DNA from: Yinghuangia soli
GTDB taxonomy: Bacteria; Actinomycetota; Actinomycetes; Streptomycetales; Streptomycetaceae
Reading direction: 5' to 3'
Length of the DNA stretch: 50,759 bases
Assembly: GCF_021502675.1 (NCBI RefSeq)
Contig: NZ_JAKFHA010000005.1
Coordinates: 373,731 to 424,489, forward strand
Below are positions 7,390-19,857 of the stretch, piece by piece; position 1 is the stretch's first letter, and every line of letters starts with the position of its first letter. The translations under genes and the position numbers were made by a program. The notes beneath the pieces were generated by a model. It did not search any database, was not told the origin of the DNA, and saw only the letters and a list, made by a program, of their open reading frames with translations.

Positions 7390-7428
7390 TTAAACGTATC
7401 GGGCGGCACGAATCGGTGGCACACCAGG

Positions 7429-7457
7429 AGCCCGGGGGCAGGATAGGCCCCCGGGTT
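7429..7457 (+). terminator. Strong terminator after the tRNA-like RNAs
   Basis: CCCGGGGGC (7431-7439) and GCCCCCGGG (7447-7455) form a perfect 9-bp stem with a 7-nt loop. One G-U and one A-U pair extend it to 11 bp. No protein gene lies between it and the RNA block, so it most likely ends a non-coding transcript. Confidence 0.7.
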
Positions 7458-7710
7458 CCGTCGATCGAGTGAACGAATCCGCGGGTTGTGCGGAGCGTAA
7501 TCAAGCGAATGCATTGCGTGATATTCTTGGCATAGTCGCTTACGGAATGGTTGCGAATTTCGCAGTTCCGTCGTGATTCGGTCCGGATTTCATGACGACG
7601 GACCCGGCGGCCGACACCCGGCAACCCCCGCTGATGTTGTGTGCGGTATCTCGACCTCCTCGATCGAGTGAGGAAGAGGTACACCGTTCGACGCACACGG
7701 AGGTGTCCCC
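7458..7710. other. Gene-free stretch with palindromes
   Basis: No convincing ORF, and clearly lower GC than the genes around it. It holds AATGCATT (7508-7515), the dyad TGCGAA-T-TTCGCA (7552-7564) and a CTCGATCGAG palindrome near 7664. These could belong to the promoter of the small ORF at 7711, but no clear -35/-10 pair was found. Confidence 0.4.
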
Positions 7711-7866
7711 GTGAGTACTTGGGGCTGGAAGTGTCAGAACACGTCCTGCTCGGCCAACCGAGGACGGGACCGTCAGCGGTACGTCTCCGCGCATGCGGCA
7801 GCAGTCGCCGGGCGCGCACACACCTCGGCCACCTCGCACCCCACCACGGTGGTGGAGTTCCGGTGA
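7711..7866 (+). CDS. Possible small protein, 51 aa
   Basis: A GTG start sits 7 nt downstream of a good ribosome-binding site (GGAGG at 7699-7703). The ORF encodes VSTWGWKCQNTSCSAN at its start, with two cysteines and two tryptophans in the first 14 residues, followed by a polar Ala/His/Thr-rich tail. I do not recognise the family. Support is the RBS and the frame only; the third-position GC bias is modest. It lies between the tRNA-like RNAs and a C16 tract, convergent with tex. It may be spurious. Confidence 0.3.
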   Translation: MSTWGWKCQNTSCSANRGRDRQRYVSAHAAAVAGRAHTSATSHPTTVVEFR

Positions 7867-7892
7867 CACACAGCAGGCGGGGCGGGCCCCCG

Positions 7893-7908
7893 CCCCCCCC
7901 CCCCCCCC
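7893..7908. repeat. C16 homopolymer
   Basis: Sixteen consecutive C residues lie between the small ORF and the convergent tex stop codon, inside a longer C-rich run (about 7885-7925). Such a tract is slippage-prone in replication and sequencing, so the exact count should be treated as uncertain. Confidence 0.8.
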
Positions 7909-7984
7909 ACCAAACCCCCCACCCCGCCGCCCGCCTCACTTATCCGACAAGCCGGCAGCCGCGTGTCGCGCTGCCCGGCCGGTA

Positions 7985-10495
<2,511 letters not shown>

Positions 10496-10851
10496 GGAGC
10501 TGAACCACCTTCACACTGGGGTACCCGGGCATTCTGCCGATGTTGGGCCCCGAATGTCGCACCGGCGGCATGTGCGCGTGTCCCCGTCGGGCCGGGGCCG
10601 GACCCGGCGCGCGCCCGGCGCGGACCCCCGTCCCGGGTGCAGGGCCCAGACTGCGCAGGTCGGCGCCGTGCGCCCCGCGCGATCGGAACGGTCTGCCGAT
10701 CAGCTGACTATCCGTTATATCCCTTGTGTGGCATGCGTGTCGTTCGGCCGGTGACGGCACGGTGAACACCGGTGGACGCGCCGAGGAAAGCTCCGCGGCC
10801 ACTCGTCTCGGCCCGCGGCAGCCGCCGATCGCGCAGGTAGCGTTCGAAATC
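10496..10851. other. Divergent intergenic region, tex / secretion island
   Basis: About 356 nt with no believable gene. It is GC-rich except for the AT-rich patch around 10705-10730, which contains TTATAT and ACTATC motifs and is the best candidate for promoters in either direction. TAGCGT at 10838-10843 sits 8 nt before the ATG at 10852 and could be a -10 box for a leaderless mRNA; no clear -35 was seen. Confidence 0.4.
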
Positions 10852-13512
10852 ATGGACGGAAACCGAACCGGACTGCGGCCGCACCGACTTGGTGACGAAG
10901 AGCCCTCTGAGGAGCCCCGTAAGCGCACGCTGCGCCGGGGCAAGCGCGACCGGGCGAAAGTCCCGGTCGAGGCGGACGCCGGCAAGCGGGCCGCGGCCGG
11001 AGCGGCGGCATCGGCTGCCGGTTCCGGTTCCGGTTCGGCCCGGGTGTCCGCGGACTCGCCGGCTTCTGCGGGGACGGGCGGGGACGGCACTGCCGCCGCG
11101 CCGGGACGCCTGCGCAGGCTGGTGCGCCGCCCCGACCGGCTGACCGGAACCGTCGCCGTGACCCTGGCCGGCGTCCTCGTCGCGGCCTCGGTCGTGGTCG
11201 GCCTCGGTGCCTCCGGATCCCTGCCCAAGCCCGGCAACCTCGGTGCCTGGCTGCCCAGTTCCGGCAACGGCACGGCCTCGCACGTGAACGGGCCCACCGG
11301 CCGCACCGACGGCCGCATCCAACTCCCGGGCACCGAAGGGCACCCGCTGCAGGTGGCCGAGGACGGCGCGAACGTCTTCGTCGTCGACCAGCAGACCGGC
11401 GTGGTCTCGCGGATCGACCCCGGCCAGTTGTCCGTCCCGTACCGCTACGACTACGGCACGCCCGGCCTGCGGCTGGTGGCAGGCGGCGGCAGCACCTGGC
11501 TGGTCGACGAGGCGCAGGGCAGCATCCGGCCCATCAACCCGGTGGACCTCGTCCCGCTTTCCGGGCCGGTCGACCTCGGCGACAAGCCGCTCGGCCGGGC
11601 CCAGGCCGACTCGCGCGGCACGCTGTGGGTGCCGCTGCCCGGCAAGGGCCAGGTCGTCCCGGTGCGCGGCGCGCAGCCCGGCGTCCCGATCCGGGTCTCC
11701 GAGCCCGGCAGTGCCCTGCGCCTGACGCTCGCCGGCGACCGCCCGGTGGTCACCGACCCGCGCGCGGGCGTGCTGACCGTGGTCGCTGCGGGCGGCCCGA
11801 CGCTGACCATCCGGCTGCCCGACACCCTCGGCCGCGCCGACCACGACCTGCTGCTCGCCCCGGAGACCACGCCCGGCTCGCTGGTGCCGGTCCTCGCGAG
11901 CGACACCGGGACCCTGGTCCTGGTCGACCTGGACCACGGCTCGGTCACCGCGGTGCCGCTCGGCATCGGCGGCCGCGCCGGTTCGTACGCACCGCCTCAG
12001 GTGCTCGGCGCCCGGGTCTACATCCCGGACCGCGGGCACGGCAACCTCATCGTCTACGACACCGCCAAGGCCCAGTTCGACCCGCAGATCAAGGTCACCG
12101 GCAAGCCCGGACCGCTGGAGTCGTTCGTCCGCGACGGCATGCTGTGGGTCAACGACCAGAACAGCTCCGCCGCGACCGTGGTGGACGCCACCGGTGCCGC
12201 CCACCCGGTCGGCAAGTACGCACCGGACGCACCGGTCGGCGGGGGACCCGACGGCACCGGCACGGGGACGAGCGGGACCGGCGACAGCAGTGCCGGCGGC
12301 GGTGCCGAACCGCCTGCCCCGGCATCCGTCGGCGGGGGTTCCGCGGGCGGTTCCGGCGGCGGCCCCGCCGGCGGCAACAGCGGGGGCAATGGCAACAGCG
12401 GGGGCAACGGCGGGGGCAATGGCAACGGTGGCGGGAACGGCGCTTCCACAGGCGGGAGTTCCGCCGGTGGCAGCGGCGGTCAGCCGACCGCGGCGCCTTC
12501 GCAGCCGCCCGTGATCGTGCTGCCGCCGCTCCCGACCGACGTCCCGGTCCCGCCGGGCCCGACCCCGACCGCCGGTCCGGAGCCCACGCCGACGGCGACC
12601 GTCCCCACGACGCCGCCGACCACCCCGGCGCCGACCACGGCGCCGCCGACCACCACCGCACCCACGACGCCGGCGCCCACGACGCCGGTGCCGACCACCG
12701 CCGCGCCGACGACGGCCGCGCCCGCCACGTCGGCACCCGCGACCAGCAAGCCGCCGACCACGTCGCCGACGCCGACCACGCCGCCCGGGCAGCCGGAGGC
12801 GACCTCGGGCCCGGGGCGCATCGTGATCACGTTCGCCCCTTCGGGCGGAGCCCGGCCGCACAGCTACTCGCTCACGAACGTGGCGACCGGCATGAAGGTG
12901 AGCCCCGCGACCGTCGACTCGGACGGACCGTTCCAGTTCACCGTCTCGGGCGGCTCGTGCGACCAGGAGTACAGCTTCAAGGTCGTCGCGCACTACGTGG
13001 GCGGGACCGCGACGTCGCCGGCCTCGGTCCCGGTCCGCCCGTGCACGGTGCCCGGCTCGGTCGGCAAGGTGACCGCGAAGCCGTCGACCAGCGGTACCGG
13101 CGGCACGATCAGCTGGAGCGCGGCGGCCCGCAACGGGGCGTCCGAGGTCTGGTACACCGTCGAGGTCGACGGCCGGACCCAGGAGACCCGTTCGCTTTCG
13201 CTCGCCCTCGACGGGGTCAAGTCCGGCAAGGTCCACCAGGTCACCGTCACCGCGGGCAGCGCGGCGGGCTGCGGCCCGGTCGGCACCGCGTCGCTCGACC
13301 TGCGGCCGGTGGCGACCGCGTACCCGCACACCATCGCCCCCGGGCCGAACGCCCCGGCCGGCGCGGGGATGGACACGGCACCGCAGACGCGGCAGCCGGT
13401 CGGCACCGTGAAGGCCGCGGATGTACGGCCGGGCGGCGGCGCGACGCCCGAGCCGGAGCGGCCGCGGACCGACGGGACCGCCGCGGCGGCACCGCGCCTT
13501 CGCGAGGTGTGA
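10852..13512 (+). CDS. Membrane-anchored beta-propeller / fibronectin type III protein of the secretion island
   Basis: An 886-aa protein counted from ATG 10852 (MDGNRTGLRP). It has a basic cytoplasmic N-terminus, a single membrane segment at about residues 97-120 (VAVTLAGVLVAASVVVGLG), and an extracytoplasmic NHL/YncE-like beta-propeller region to about residue 460. A Gly/Ser/Asn-rich linker (about 463-545) and a Pro/Thr-rich linker (about 563-650) follow, then two fibronectin type III-like domains with single Cys residues (SGGSCDQEYSFKV; SAAGCGPVG). Proteins like this commonly precede MoxR-DUF58-transglutaminase genes in actinobacteria, and I infer a scaffold or envelope-sensing role. A longer in-frame start at 10726 exists but lacks an RBS and adds an unconvincing extension. 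A strong hairpin follows, so the downstream genes may be expressed separately. Confidence 0.75.
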   Translation: MDGNRTGLRPHRLGDEEPSEEPRKRTLRRGKRDRAKVPVEADAGKRAAAGAAASAAGSGSGSARVSADSPASAGTGGDGTAAAPGRLRRLVRRPDRLTGTVAVTLAGVLVAASVVVGLGASGSLPKPGNLGAWLPSSGNGTASHVNGPTGRTDGRIQLPGTEGHPLQVAEDGANVFVVDQQTGVVSRIDPGQLSVPYRYDYGTPGLRLVAGGGSTWLVDEAQGSIRPINPVDLVPLSGPVDLGDKPLGRAQADSRGTLWVPLPGKGQVVPVRGAQPGVPIRVSEPGSALRLTLAGDRPVVTDPRAGVLTVVAAGGPTLTIRLPDTLGRADHDLLLAPETTPGSLVPVLASDTGTLVLVDLDHGSVTAVPLGIGGRAGSYAPPQVLGARVYIPDRGHGNLIVYDTAKAQFDPQIKVTGKPGPLESFVRDGMLWVNDQNSSAATVVDATGAAHPVGKYAPDAPVGGGPDGTGTGTSGTGDSSAGGGAEPPAPASVGGGSAGGSGGGPAGGNSGGNGNSGGNGGGNGNGGGNGASTGGSSAGGSGGQPTAAPSQPPVIVLPPLPTDVPVPPGPTPTAGPEPTPTATVPTTPPTTPAPTTAPPTTTAPTTPAPTTPVPTTAAPTTAAPATSAPATSKPPTTSPTPTTPPGQPEATSGPGRIVITFAPSGGARPHSYSLTNVATGMKVSPATVDSDGPFQFTVSGGSCDQEYSFKVVAHYVGGTATSPASVPVRPCTVPGSVGKVTAKPSTSGTGGTISWSAAARNGASEVWYTVEVDGRTQETRSLSLALDGVKSGKVHQVTVTAGSAAGCGPVGTASLDLRPVATAYPHTIAPGPNAPAGAGMDTAPQTRQPVGTVKAADVRPGGGATPEPERPRTDGTAAAAPRLREV

Positions 13513-13533
13513 TCCGCATGGGCCGGACCTGAG

Positions 13534-13581
13534 GCGAGCGGGGAACCAGGGTCGATCGACCGGCCCCGGTTCCCCGTTCGC
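13534..13581 (+). terminator. Terminator or attenuator between the FN3 gene and moxR
   Basis: The arms at 13534-13547 (GCGAGCGGGGAACC) and 13568-13581 (GGTTCCCCGTTCGC) pair over 14 bp with one G-U. The 20-nt loop itself contains the palindrome GGTCGATCGACC. It starts 22 nt after the stop codon. Confidence 0.65.
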
Positions 13582-13685
13582 GCCGGACCTCGCGCCCGCG
13601 GGCCGCCTCGCCTGGACTGCACACCCGGCAGCCGCGTACCGCCGGCTCCGTCCCTTGTCTCTGCACATGAGGAGATCGCCCGAGC

Positions 13686-14772
<1,087 letters not shown>

Positions 14773-14783
<11 letters not shown>

Positions 14784-16098
14784 GTCCGGCGCAGCCGCCC
14801 GCCGCGGGTCCGCAAGCCGTCGGCGGCGCATCGCGCGGGTGGTACCGCTCACCGCGACGGGCCTGCGCGTCGCAGCCGTGTCCGTGCTGCTCCTCGGGGC
14901 AGCCTGGCCGCTCGGCTACCCCGAGGCCGCGATCCTCGGCGGCACCGGTCTGATCGCGGTGGCCTTGTCGGTGCTCCGGGTCCTGCCCGCGCGCCGCGTC
15001 AGCGCCGAACGCACCGTCGTCCCGGCCCGTGTCGCCCGCGGCGAAGCGGCCGAAGCGGTGGTCACCGCAACCGGCCGCGGCCGCCGCGGGGTCAGGGGCG
15101 TGGACATGGAAGACCTGTGCGGCGGGATCGTGGTGGCCGTGCGGACCGGGGCGCTGCGGCCCGGGGAGACCTCGACCGCGGCGTACCCGCTGCCCACCCA
15201 CCGCCGGGGCCGCTTGGCCGTCGGTCCGCTGCGTACGGTGCGCACCGACCTCTTCGGACTCGCGCGCCGTGCGCGCCGGTGCGCGGCGGACACGTCGGTG
15301 CTCGTGCGCCCGCGCGTGCACCCGCTCCCGCTGCTGGCGTCCGGGCGGGCGCACCACATCGAAGGCCCGAGCTCGGCCAATGCGGACGGCGGCAGCCAGG
15401 CGTTCCACACGCTGCGGTCGTACGTCACCGGCGACGATCTGCGGCGCGTGCACTGGCGGTCCAGCGCCCGCACCGGCGAGTTGATGGTGCGTCACATGGT
15501 CGACGTGAGCATGCCGCACACCACGGTCGTGCTGGACACGCGGCGGAGCGCGTATGCCACCGAGGGGGAGGTCGGGCCGCCGGCCGGACGCCTGCGCGAC
15601 GACGAGGCCGATCCGCTCGGCGACGCCGATGATGCCTTCGAACTCGCCGTGGAGGCAGCGGCGTCCGTGGCCCGTACGGCGCTGCTGACCCGGTTCCCGC
15701 TGCGCCTTCTCACCGCGGCGGGGACGGTGCTCGCCGACTCGCGGCGCGGCGTGGTCCCCGACGAACTCCTGGACCTGCTGGCGCTCGTCGCGTTCTCGGA
15801 TGAGGCCTCGCTGGCCGGCGCCTTCGACGAACTCGACCGCACGCGGGCGGGCGGCACGCTCGTCGTGATCACCGGCAGCGGCGACCTCACCGGCCTGGAG
15901 GCCCTCGCCCGACCGGCCGCCCGCTTCGAACGCATCGTGCTGGTCCGGACCGGACCGCAGCCCGGCCGCGGTACGGATGCGCCCGCGAATGCCGCCGAGG
16001 GGCACCGGCCCGCAGGACTGTCCGCGGCGATTCCCTGCCTGTACGTCGACAGCCCGCAGGCCCTCGTCGCGGCCTGGCAGCGCGAGGCGGCGCGATGA
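14773..16098 (+). CDS. DUF58-domain membrane protein
   Basis: A 441-aa protein. Two hydrophobic segments lie near residues 30-75 (VAAVSVLLLGAAWPLGY, then AAILGGTGLIAVALSVLRVL). A central region contains the DUF58 signature RSYVTGDDLRRVHWRSSART. The C-terminal part resembles a von Willebrand A fold (TTVVLDTRRSAY; LVVITGSGDLTG). DUF58 proteins are the standard partners of MoxR ATPases. The GTG start at 14773 lies inside the end of moxR, and the stop overlaps the next ATG (ATGA). This gives a tightly coupled moxR-DUF58-transglutaminase cassette. Longer ORF extensions in this frame run through moxR and are not real coding sequence. Confidence 0.85.
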
Positions 16099-18587
16099 AC
16101 CGCGCCGGGAGCCTGCAGGACGCGCCGCCCATCCCGAAAGCCGACCTCGCGCGACCGGACGGCCCGCAGCCCGACCCTGGAACGAGCCGGGCGACACCGG
16201 CGGTTGCCCTGTTCCTGGTCTTCCTCGCGGCAAGCACCGCGGGGCTGGCCTTCCACCGCGTCTATGGACTGCGCTCGGTCGCCGCGGTGGTCGTCGCCGC
16301 GGCGGCGGTGCCGGTGCTGATCAGCCCCGCGGCCGCCCGCCGCCGGGCCCGGACCGGCGGCAACAGCCCAGCAGGACTGTGGCGTTCGCTGATCCTGACG
16401 GTCGCGGCCTGGCCCGTCTTCGTATGGGTGCTCCTCTACCGCGAGCAGACACCCGATGCCGCCTTGCTGCGCACCCTGGGTACGGACCTCCTCGACGCAC
16501 CGCATCTCGCGCTGACCGTGATCGCACCCGTGCCGGCCGAAGGGCCGCTGCTCATCCTGCCGTTCACGGTCGTGTGGCTGGCCGCCTACGCCGCGGCCGA
16601 ACTCGTGCTGCGCACCCGGACCGTACTCGTACCACTGCTGCCGCCGTTCGCGGTCCTCGGCCTCGCCGTCGTGCTGGGCGCGGGCGCACCCGGCGCCAAT
16701 GCCGCCGCAGCCGGGGTATTCGCCGCCGTGTGCGGCATCTTCGTCGCGACCCGCAACCGCGGCCTCGCCGCAGAGCCCGCAGTCACCGCGGCCGCCATCG
16801 TCACACCGTTCGGTCCCGGCCCGCGCCGGCCGACCGGTGATCCGGCGCCGGCTGCGACGCCGACCGCTCCACGGTCCACCCGCCACCGCATGTCCGCGCT
16901 CGCATGGCCGCTGGCAGCCGCGCAGGCCCTGCTCGCGGCGGTATACGTGCCGGCCCTGACCGGGGTCGGCGAGCGCGACCCGTTCAGCCCGCGGACGAAG
17001 GCGGCCGCCGCCGAACCCCAGTACGTCACCGGCGGCAACCCGCTCGACCTGGTGGGCGCCTGGCTGGCCGACCCGGACCGGCCGCTGTTCCAGGTCCGCA
17101 CCGATGGCTCCGCCCCCGACGTCAACGCCCAACTTGCGGACCAGGAATGGCGGTTGGCAGTGCTCGGCCGCTTCGACGGCATCAGCTGGACGCCGGAGGC
17201 GATGCTGCGCCCGACCGGCGGCCGGATCCCGGAAGACCCCGAGCGCGGCACCGCGAACGGCGAGGGCGTCCGCCTCGTCTCCCTCGACCAGCAGGTGACC
17301 GTCCAGCAGTTGGGCGGGGTCTGGCTGCCCGCCGCGGACCGGGCCGCCCGTATCGAAGGGCTCTCGGTCCCGGCCACCCTGGCCGTGGACCCCGACAGCG
17401 GCGCGCTCGCCGGCCGGTCGCCGCTGCACGAGGGCGACGTGTACCGGGTCGAGTCGCACGTCCCGGTCTTCGACCCGCAGCGCATCCAGTTCGCATCCGC
17501 GGCCGACGACCCGCGGTACACCCGGATGCCGGACGCGCCGACCCGCGACCTGCTGCGCCGGCTCGCCCAGGAAGCCACCGCGGGCAGCAGCTTCCCGTAC
17601 CAGCAGGCCCTGCGCCTCGCGGCGTGGTTGCGCGGGCATGCCGTGTTCGACCCGGCCGCGGTGCCCGGGCACACTTACCGCAACCTCGAGTTCTTCCTCA
17701 TGGAGAGCAAGCGCGGGACGTCCGAGCAGTTCGCCGCCGCGTTCGCGGCGATGGCCCGCACCCTCGGACTGCCCGCCCGCGTGGTCGTCGGATTCCGGCA
17801 CGGCAGGCCCGAGGCGGGCGGCTGGCAGGTGACCGGCGCCGACGCGGTGGCCTGGCCCGAGATCGAGTTCGCCGGCGTCGGCTGGGTGCCCTTCCACCCG
17901 ACGCCGGACGGTCTGCCCGCGGCGCCTCGGCAGCCCTCGCCCGCCGGCCCGCAGGTCCCGACCGGCACGACCGCCACCGGCCCACTGCCGCAGCCAACCG
18001 CACCCGAGGCCATCCGGCAGCCGGGCGGACAGGCCGCGCCGCCCGGGGCCGGCGCCCGGCGCCTGCTGGCCGACCAGCAGATCATCGAGGCGCGCCACGA
18101 CGAACCCGCGGCACGCCCGGCGGATCGCCGCAACGGGGACGACGGCAAGAGCGGTGCGGATCTGCTGCGCTGGGGCATCGGCGCCGCCGCCCTGCTTGCC
18201 GCGGCCGCGGCCGCCGTCGTCCTGGGGAAGCTGCTCCGCCCCTGGGTGGCCCGGCGCCGCGAACGCCGGGGAGACCCCGGTGCCCAACTGGTCGCCGCGT
18301 GGCGGCGCATCGGCGACCACCTGCACCGGGCCGGCATGCCCGATCCGGCGACGCTGACCGCCGAAGAGGTGGCCGCATTCGGGGCAGGGCTGTCCGCGCA
18401 GGATCCTCCGGAGCGGGGAACGGGCGTGCCCGTCGACCTGTCCGGCCTCGCCGAGCTGGTCAACGCGATCACGTACGCGGACTTCCGCCCCGACCGTGCG
18501 CAGGCCGCCGATGCGTGGCACCGCGTCGACGAGGTCGGCCGCGCCGTGCGCACGGCACGCAAGATGGCGGACCGCGCTCCGGGGTGA
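16095..18587 (+). CDS. Transglutaminase-fold membrane protein (TgpA/DUF3488-like), apparently catalytically inactive
   Basis: An 830-aa protein with several N-terminal membrane helices (residues about 37-310), an extracytoplasmic transglutaminase-like domain (about 470-605), a low-complexity Pro/Ala region, one further membrane helix (ALLAAAAAAVVLGKLL, about 697-712) and a cytoplasmic C-terminal domain. The core motif reads RGTSEQFAAAF where active enzymes have G-x-C-E-Q-F, so Ser543 replaces the catalytic Cys. The usual HAWPE reads VAWPE (Val585 for His), and FDPT reads FHPT (His601 for Asp). All three triad positions are altered, so I infer a binding or structural role rather than peptide cross-linking. 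It overlaps the DUF58 gene by 4 nt and is the last gene of the moxR cassette before rlmG. Confidence 0.82.
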   Translation: MNRAGSLQDAPPIPKADLARPDGPQPDPGTSRATPAVALFLVFLAASTAGLAFHRVYGLRSVAAVVVAAAAVPVLISPAAARRRARTGGNSPAGLWRSLILTVAAWPVFVWVLLYREQTPDAALLRTLGTDLLDAPHLALTVIAPVPAEGPLLILPFTVVWLAAYAAAELVLRTRTVLVPLLPPFAVLGLAVVLGAGAPGANAAAAGVFAAVCGIFVATRNRGLAAEPAVTAAAIVTPFGPGPRRPTGDPAPAATPTAPRSTRHRMSALAWPLAAAQALLAAVYVPALTGVGERDPFSPRTKAAAAEPQYVTGGNPLDLVGAWLADPDRPLFQVRTDGSAPDVNAQLADQEWRLAVLGRFDGISWTPEAMLRPTGGRIPEDPERGTANGEGVRLVSLDQQVTVQQLGGVWLPAADRAARIEGLSVPATLAVDPDSGALAGRSPLHEGDVYRVESHVPVFDPQRIQFASAADDPRYTRMPDAPTRDLLRRLAQEATAGSSFPYQQALRLAAWLRGHAVFDPAAVPGHTYRNLEFFLMESKRGTSEQFAAAFAAMARTLGLPARVVVGFRHGRPEAGGWQVTGADAVAWPEIEFAGVGWVPFHPTPDGLPAAPRQPSPAGPQVPTGTTATGPLPQPTAPEAIRQPGGQAAPPGAGARRLLADQQIIEARHDEPAARPADRRNGDDGKSGADLLRWGIGAAALLAAAAAAVVLGKLLRPWVARRRERRGDPGAQLVAAWRRIGDHLHRAGMPDPATLTAEEVAAFGAGLSAQDPPERGTGVPVDLSGLAELVNAITYADFRPDRAQAADAWHRVDEVGRAVRTARKMADRAPG

Positions 18588-18629
18588 GGGGACCTCCCCT
18601 GCCCGGGCGACCGTTACCCTGGGCGCATA

Positions 18630-19808
18630 ATGAACCGGTTCACCACCTCATGGGGCGACTTCGACCTCGCCAGGTACCCCGACGACCCGCGCGACCAGCT
18701 GCGCGCCTGGGATGCTGCCGACGCGTACCTGCTGCGCCACCTCAAGGGCGAACCGGGACCGGACGGCACGGCCGGCGAGCCCGCCGACCTCAGCGGGGAG
18801 ATCGTCGTCTCCGGCGACCGCTGGGGCGCCCTGAGCACCGCGCTCGCCGCGCACCGCCCCACGATGATCACCGACTCCTACCTGGCCCGCGAGGCCGCGG
18901 TCGCGAATCTCGCGCGCAACGGCCTCGCCCCGGATTCGGTACGCATCCGCACCACCCAGGACCCGCCGCCCGCCCGTATCGACGTGCTCATCGTGCGGGT
19001 CCCCAAGAGCCTGGCACTGCTCGAGGACCAGCTGCGCCGGCTCGCCCCCTCCGTGCACGCCGGTACGCGCATCTACGGCACGGGCATGGTCGCCGAGATC
19101 CACACCTCGACGCTGAACCTCTTCACCCGCATCCTCGGGCCGACGCGCACCTCGCTCGCCGAGAAGAAGGCCCGGCTGATCTTCACGACCGCGGCGCCGG
19201 ACCTCGCCCCCGGCCCGAACCCGTGGCCGCACACGTACGCCCTCCCGGACGGCGTCGGCATCGTCTCCGGCCGCGAAGTCACCAACCACGCAGGCGTCTT
19301 CTGCGCCGAGCGCCTGGACATCGGCACCCGCTTCCTGCTCGCCCACCTGCCGCAGCGCAGCGGTGCGGAGCATGTCGTGGACCTCGGCTGCGGCAACGGC
19401 GTCGTCGGCACCGCGGCGGCGCTCGGCAACCCGGAGGCGCGGGTGACGTTCGTCGACGAGTCCTACCAGGCGGTCGCGTCCGCGGCCGCGACGTACCGCG
19501 CCAACGTCGGCGAACCGGCCGACCGCGGTGCGGAGTTCACCGTCGCGGACGGCCTGGACGGCTTCCCGTCCGGGACTGCCGACCTGGTGCTTAACAACCC
19601 TCCGTTCCACAGCCACCAGGCGACCACCGACCAGACCGCGTGGCGGATGTTCACCGGGTCGCGCGCCGCACTGCGGCCGGGCGGCGAACTGTGGGTGGTC
19701 GGCAACCGGCACCTCGGCTACCACGTGAAGCTGAAGCGCATCTTCGGCAACTGCGAAGTGGTCGCGAGCGACCGCAAGTTCGTGGTGATGCGCGCGGTGC
19801 GCAGGTAG
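18630..19808 (+). CDS. rlmG: 23S rRNA (guanine-N2)-methyltransferase RlmG-like
   Basis: A 392-aa class I SAM-dependent methyltransferase of the RsmC/RlmG type. It has an N-terminal degenerate methyltransferase-like domain and a C-terminal catalytic domain with DLGCGNGVVG (SAM binding), the NPPF guanine-N2 motif near residue 322, and a C-terminal VVGNRHLGYHVKLKRIFGNC that closely resembles E. coli RlmG. RlmG methylates G1835 of 23S rRNA; the family also includes RsmC (16S G1207), so the exact site is inferred. TACCCT at 18615-18620 could be a -10 box for near-leaderless transcription. It is convergent with the EccC-like gene and probably has nothing to do with secretion. Confidence 0.85.
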   Translation: MNRFTTSWGDFDLARYPDDPRDQLRAWDAADAYLLRHLKGEPGPDGTAGEPADLSGEIVVSGDRWGALSTALAAHRPTMITDSYLAREAAVANLARNGLAPDSVRIRTTQDPPPARIDVLIVRVPKSLALLEDQLRRLAPSVHAGTRIYGTGMVAEIHTSTLNLFTRILGPTRTSLAEKKARLIFTTAAPDLAPGPNPWPHTYALPDGVGIVSGREVTNHAGVFCAERLDIGTRFLLAHLPQRSGAEHVVDLGCGNGVVGTAAALGNPEARVTFVDESYQAVASAAATYRANVGEPADRGAEFTVADGLDGFPSGTADLVLNNPPFHSHQATTDQTAWRMFTGSRAALRPGGELWVVGNRHLGYHVKLKRIFGNCEVVASDRKFVVMRAVRR

Positions 19809-19809
19809 C

Positions 19810-19851
19810 GGGCGCCGGCACCCGCCGCCCCGGCGGCGAGCCCCGGCGCCC
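19810..19851. terminator. Bidirectional terminator between rlmG and the EccC-like gene
   Basis: GGGCGCCGG (19810-19818) pairs with CCGGCGCCC (19843-19851). Between them is a second hairpin, GCCGC/GCGGC (19824-19828, 19833-19837). The symmetric fold fills the 49-nt gap between the two convergent stop codons. Confidence 0.65.
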
Positions 19852-19857
19852 TCCGCC

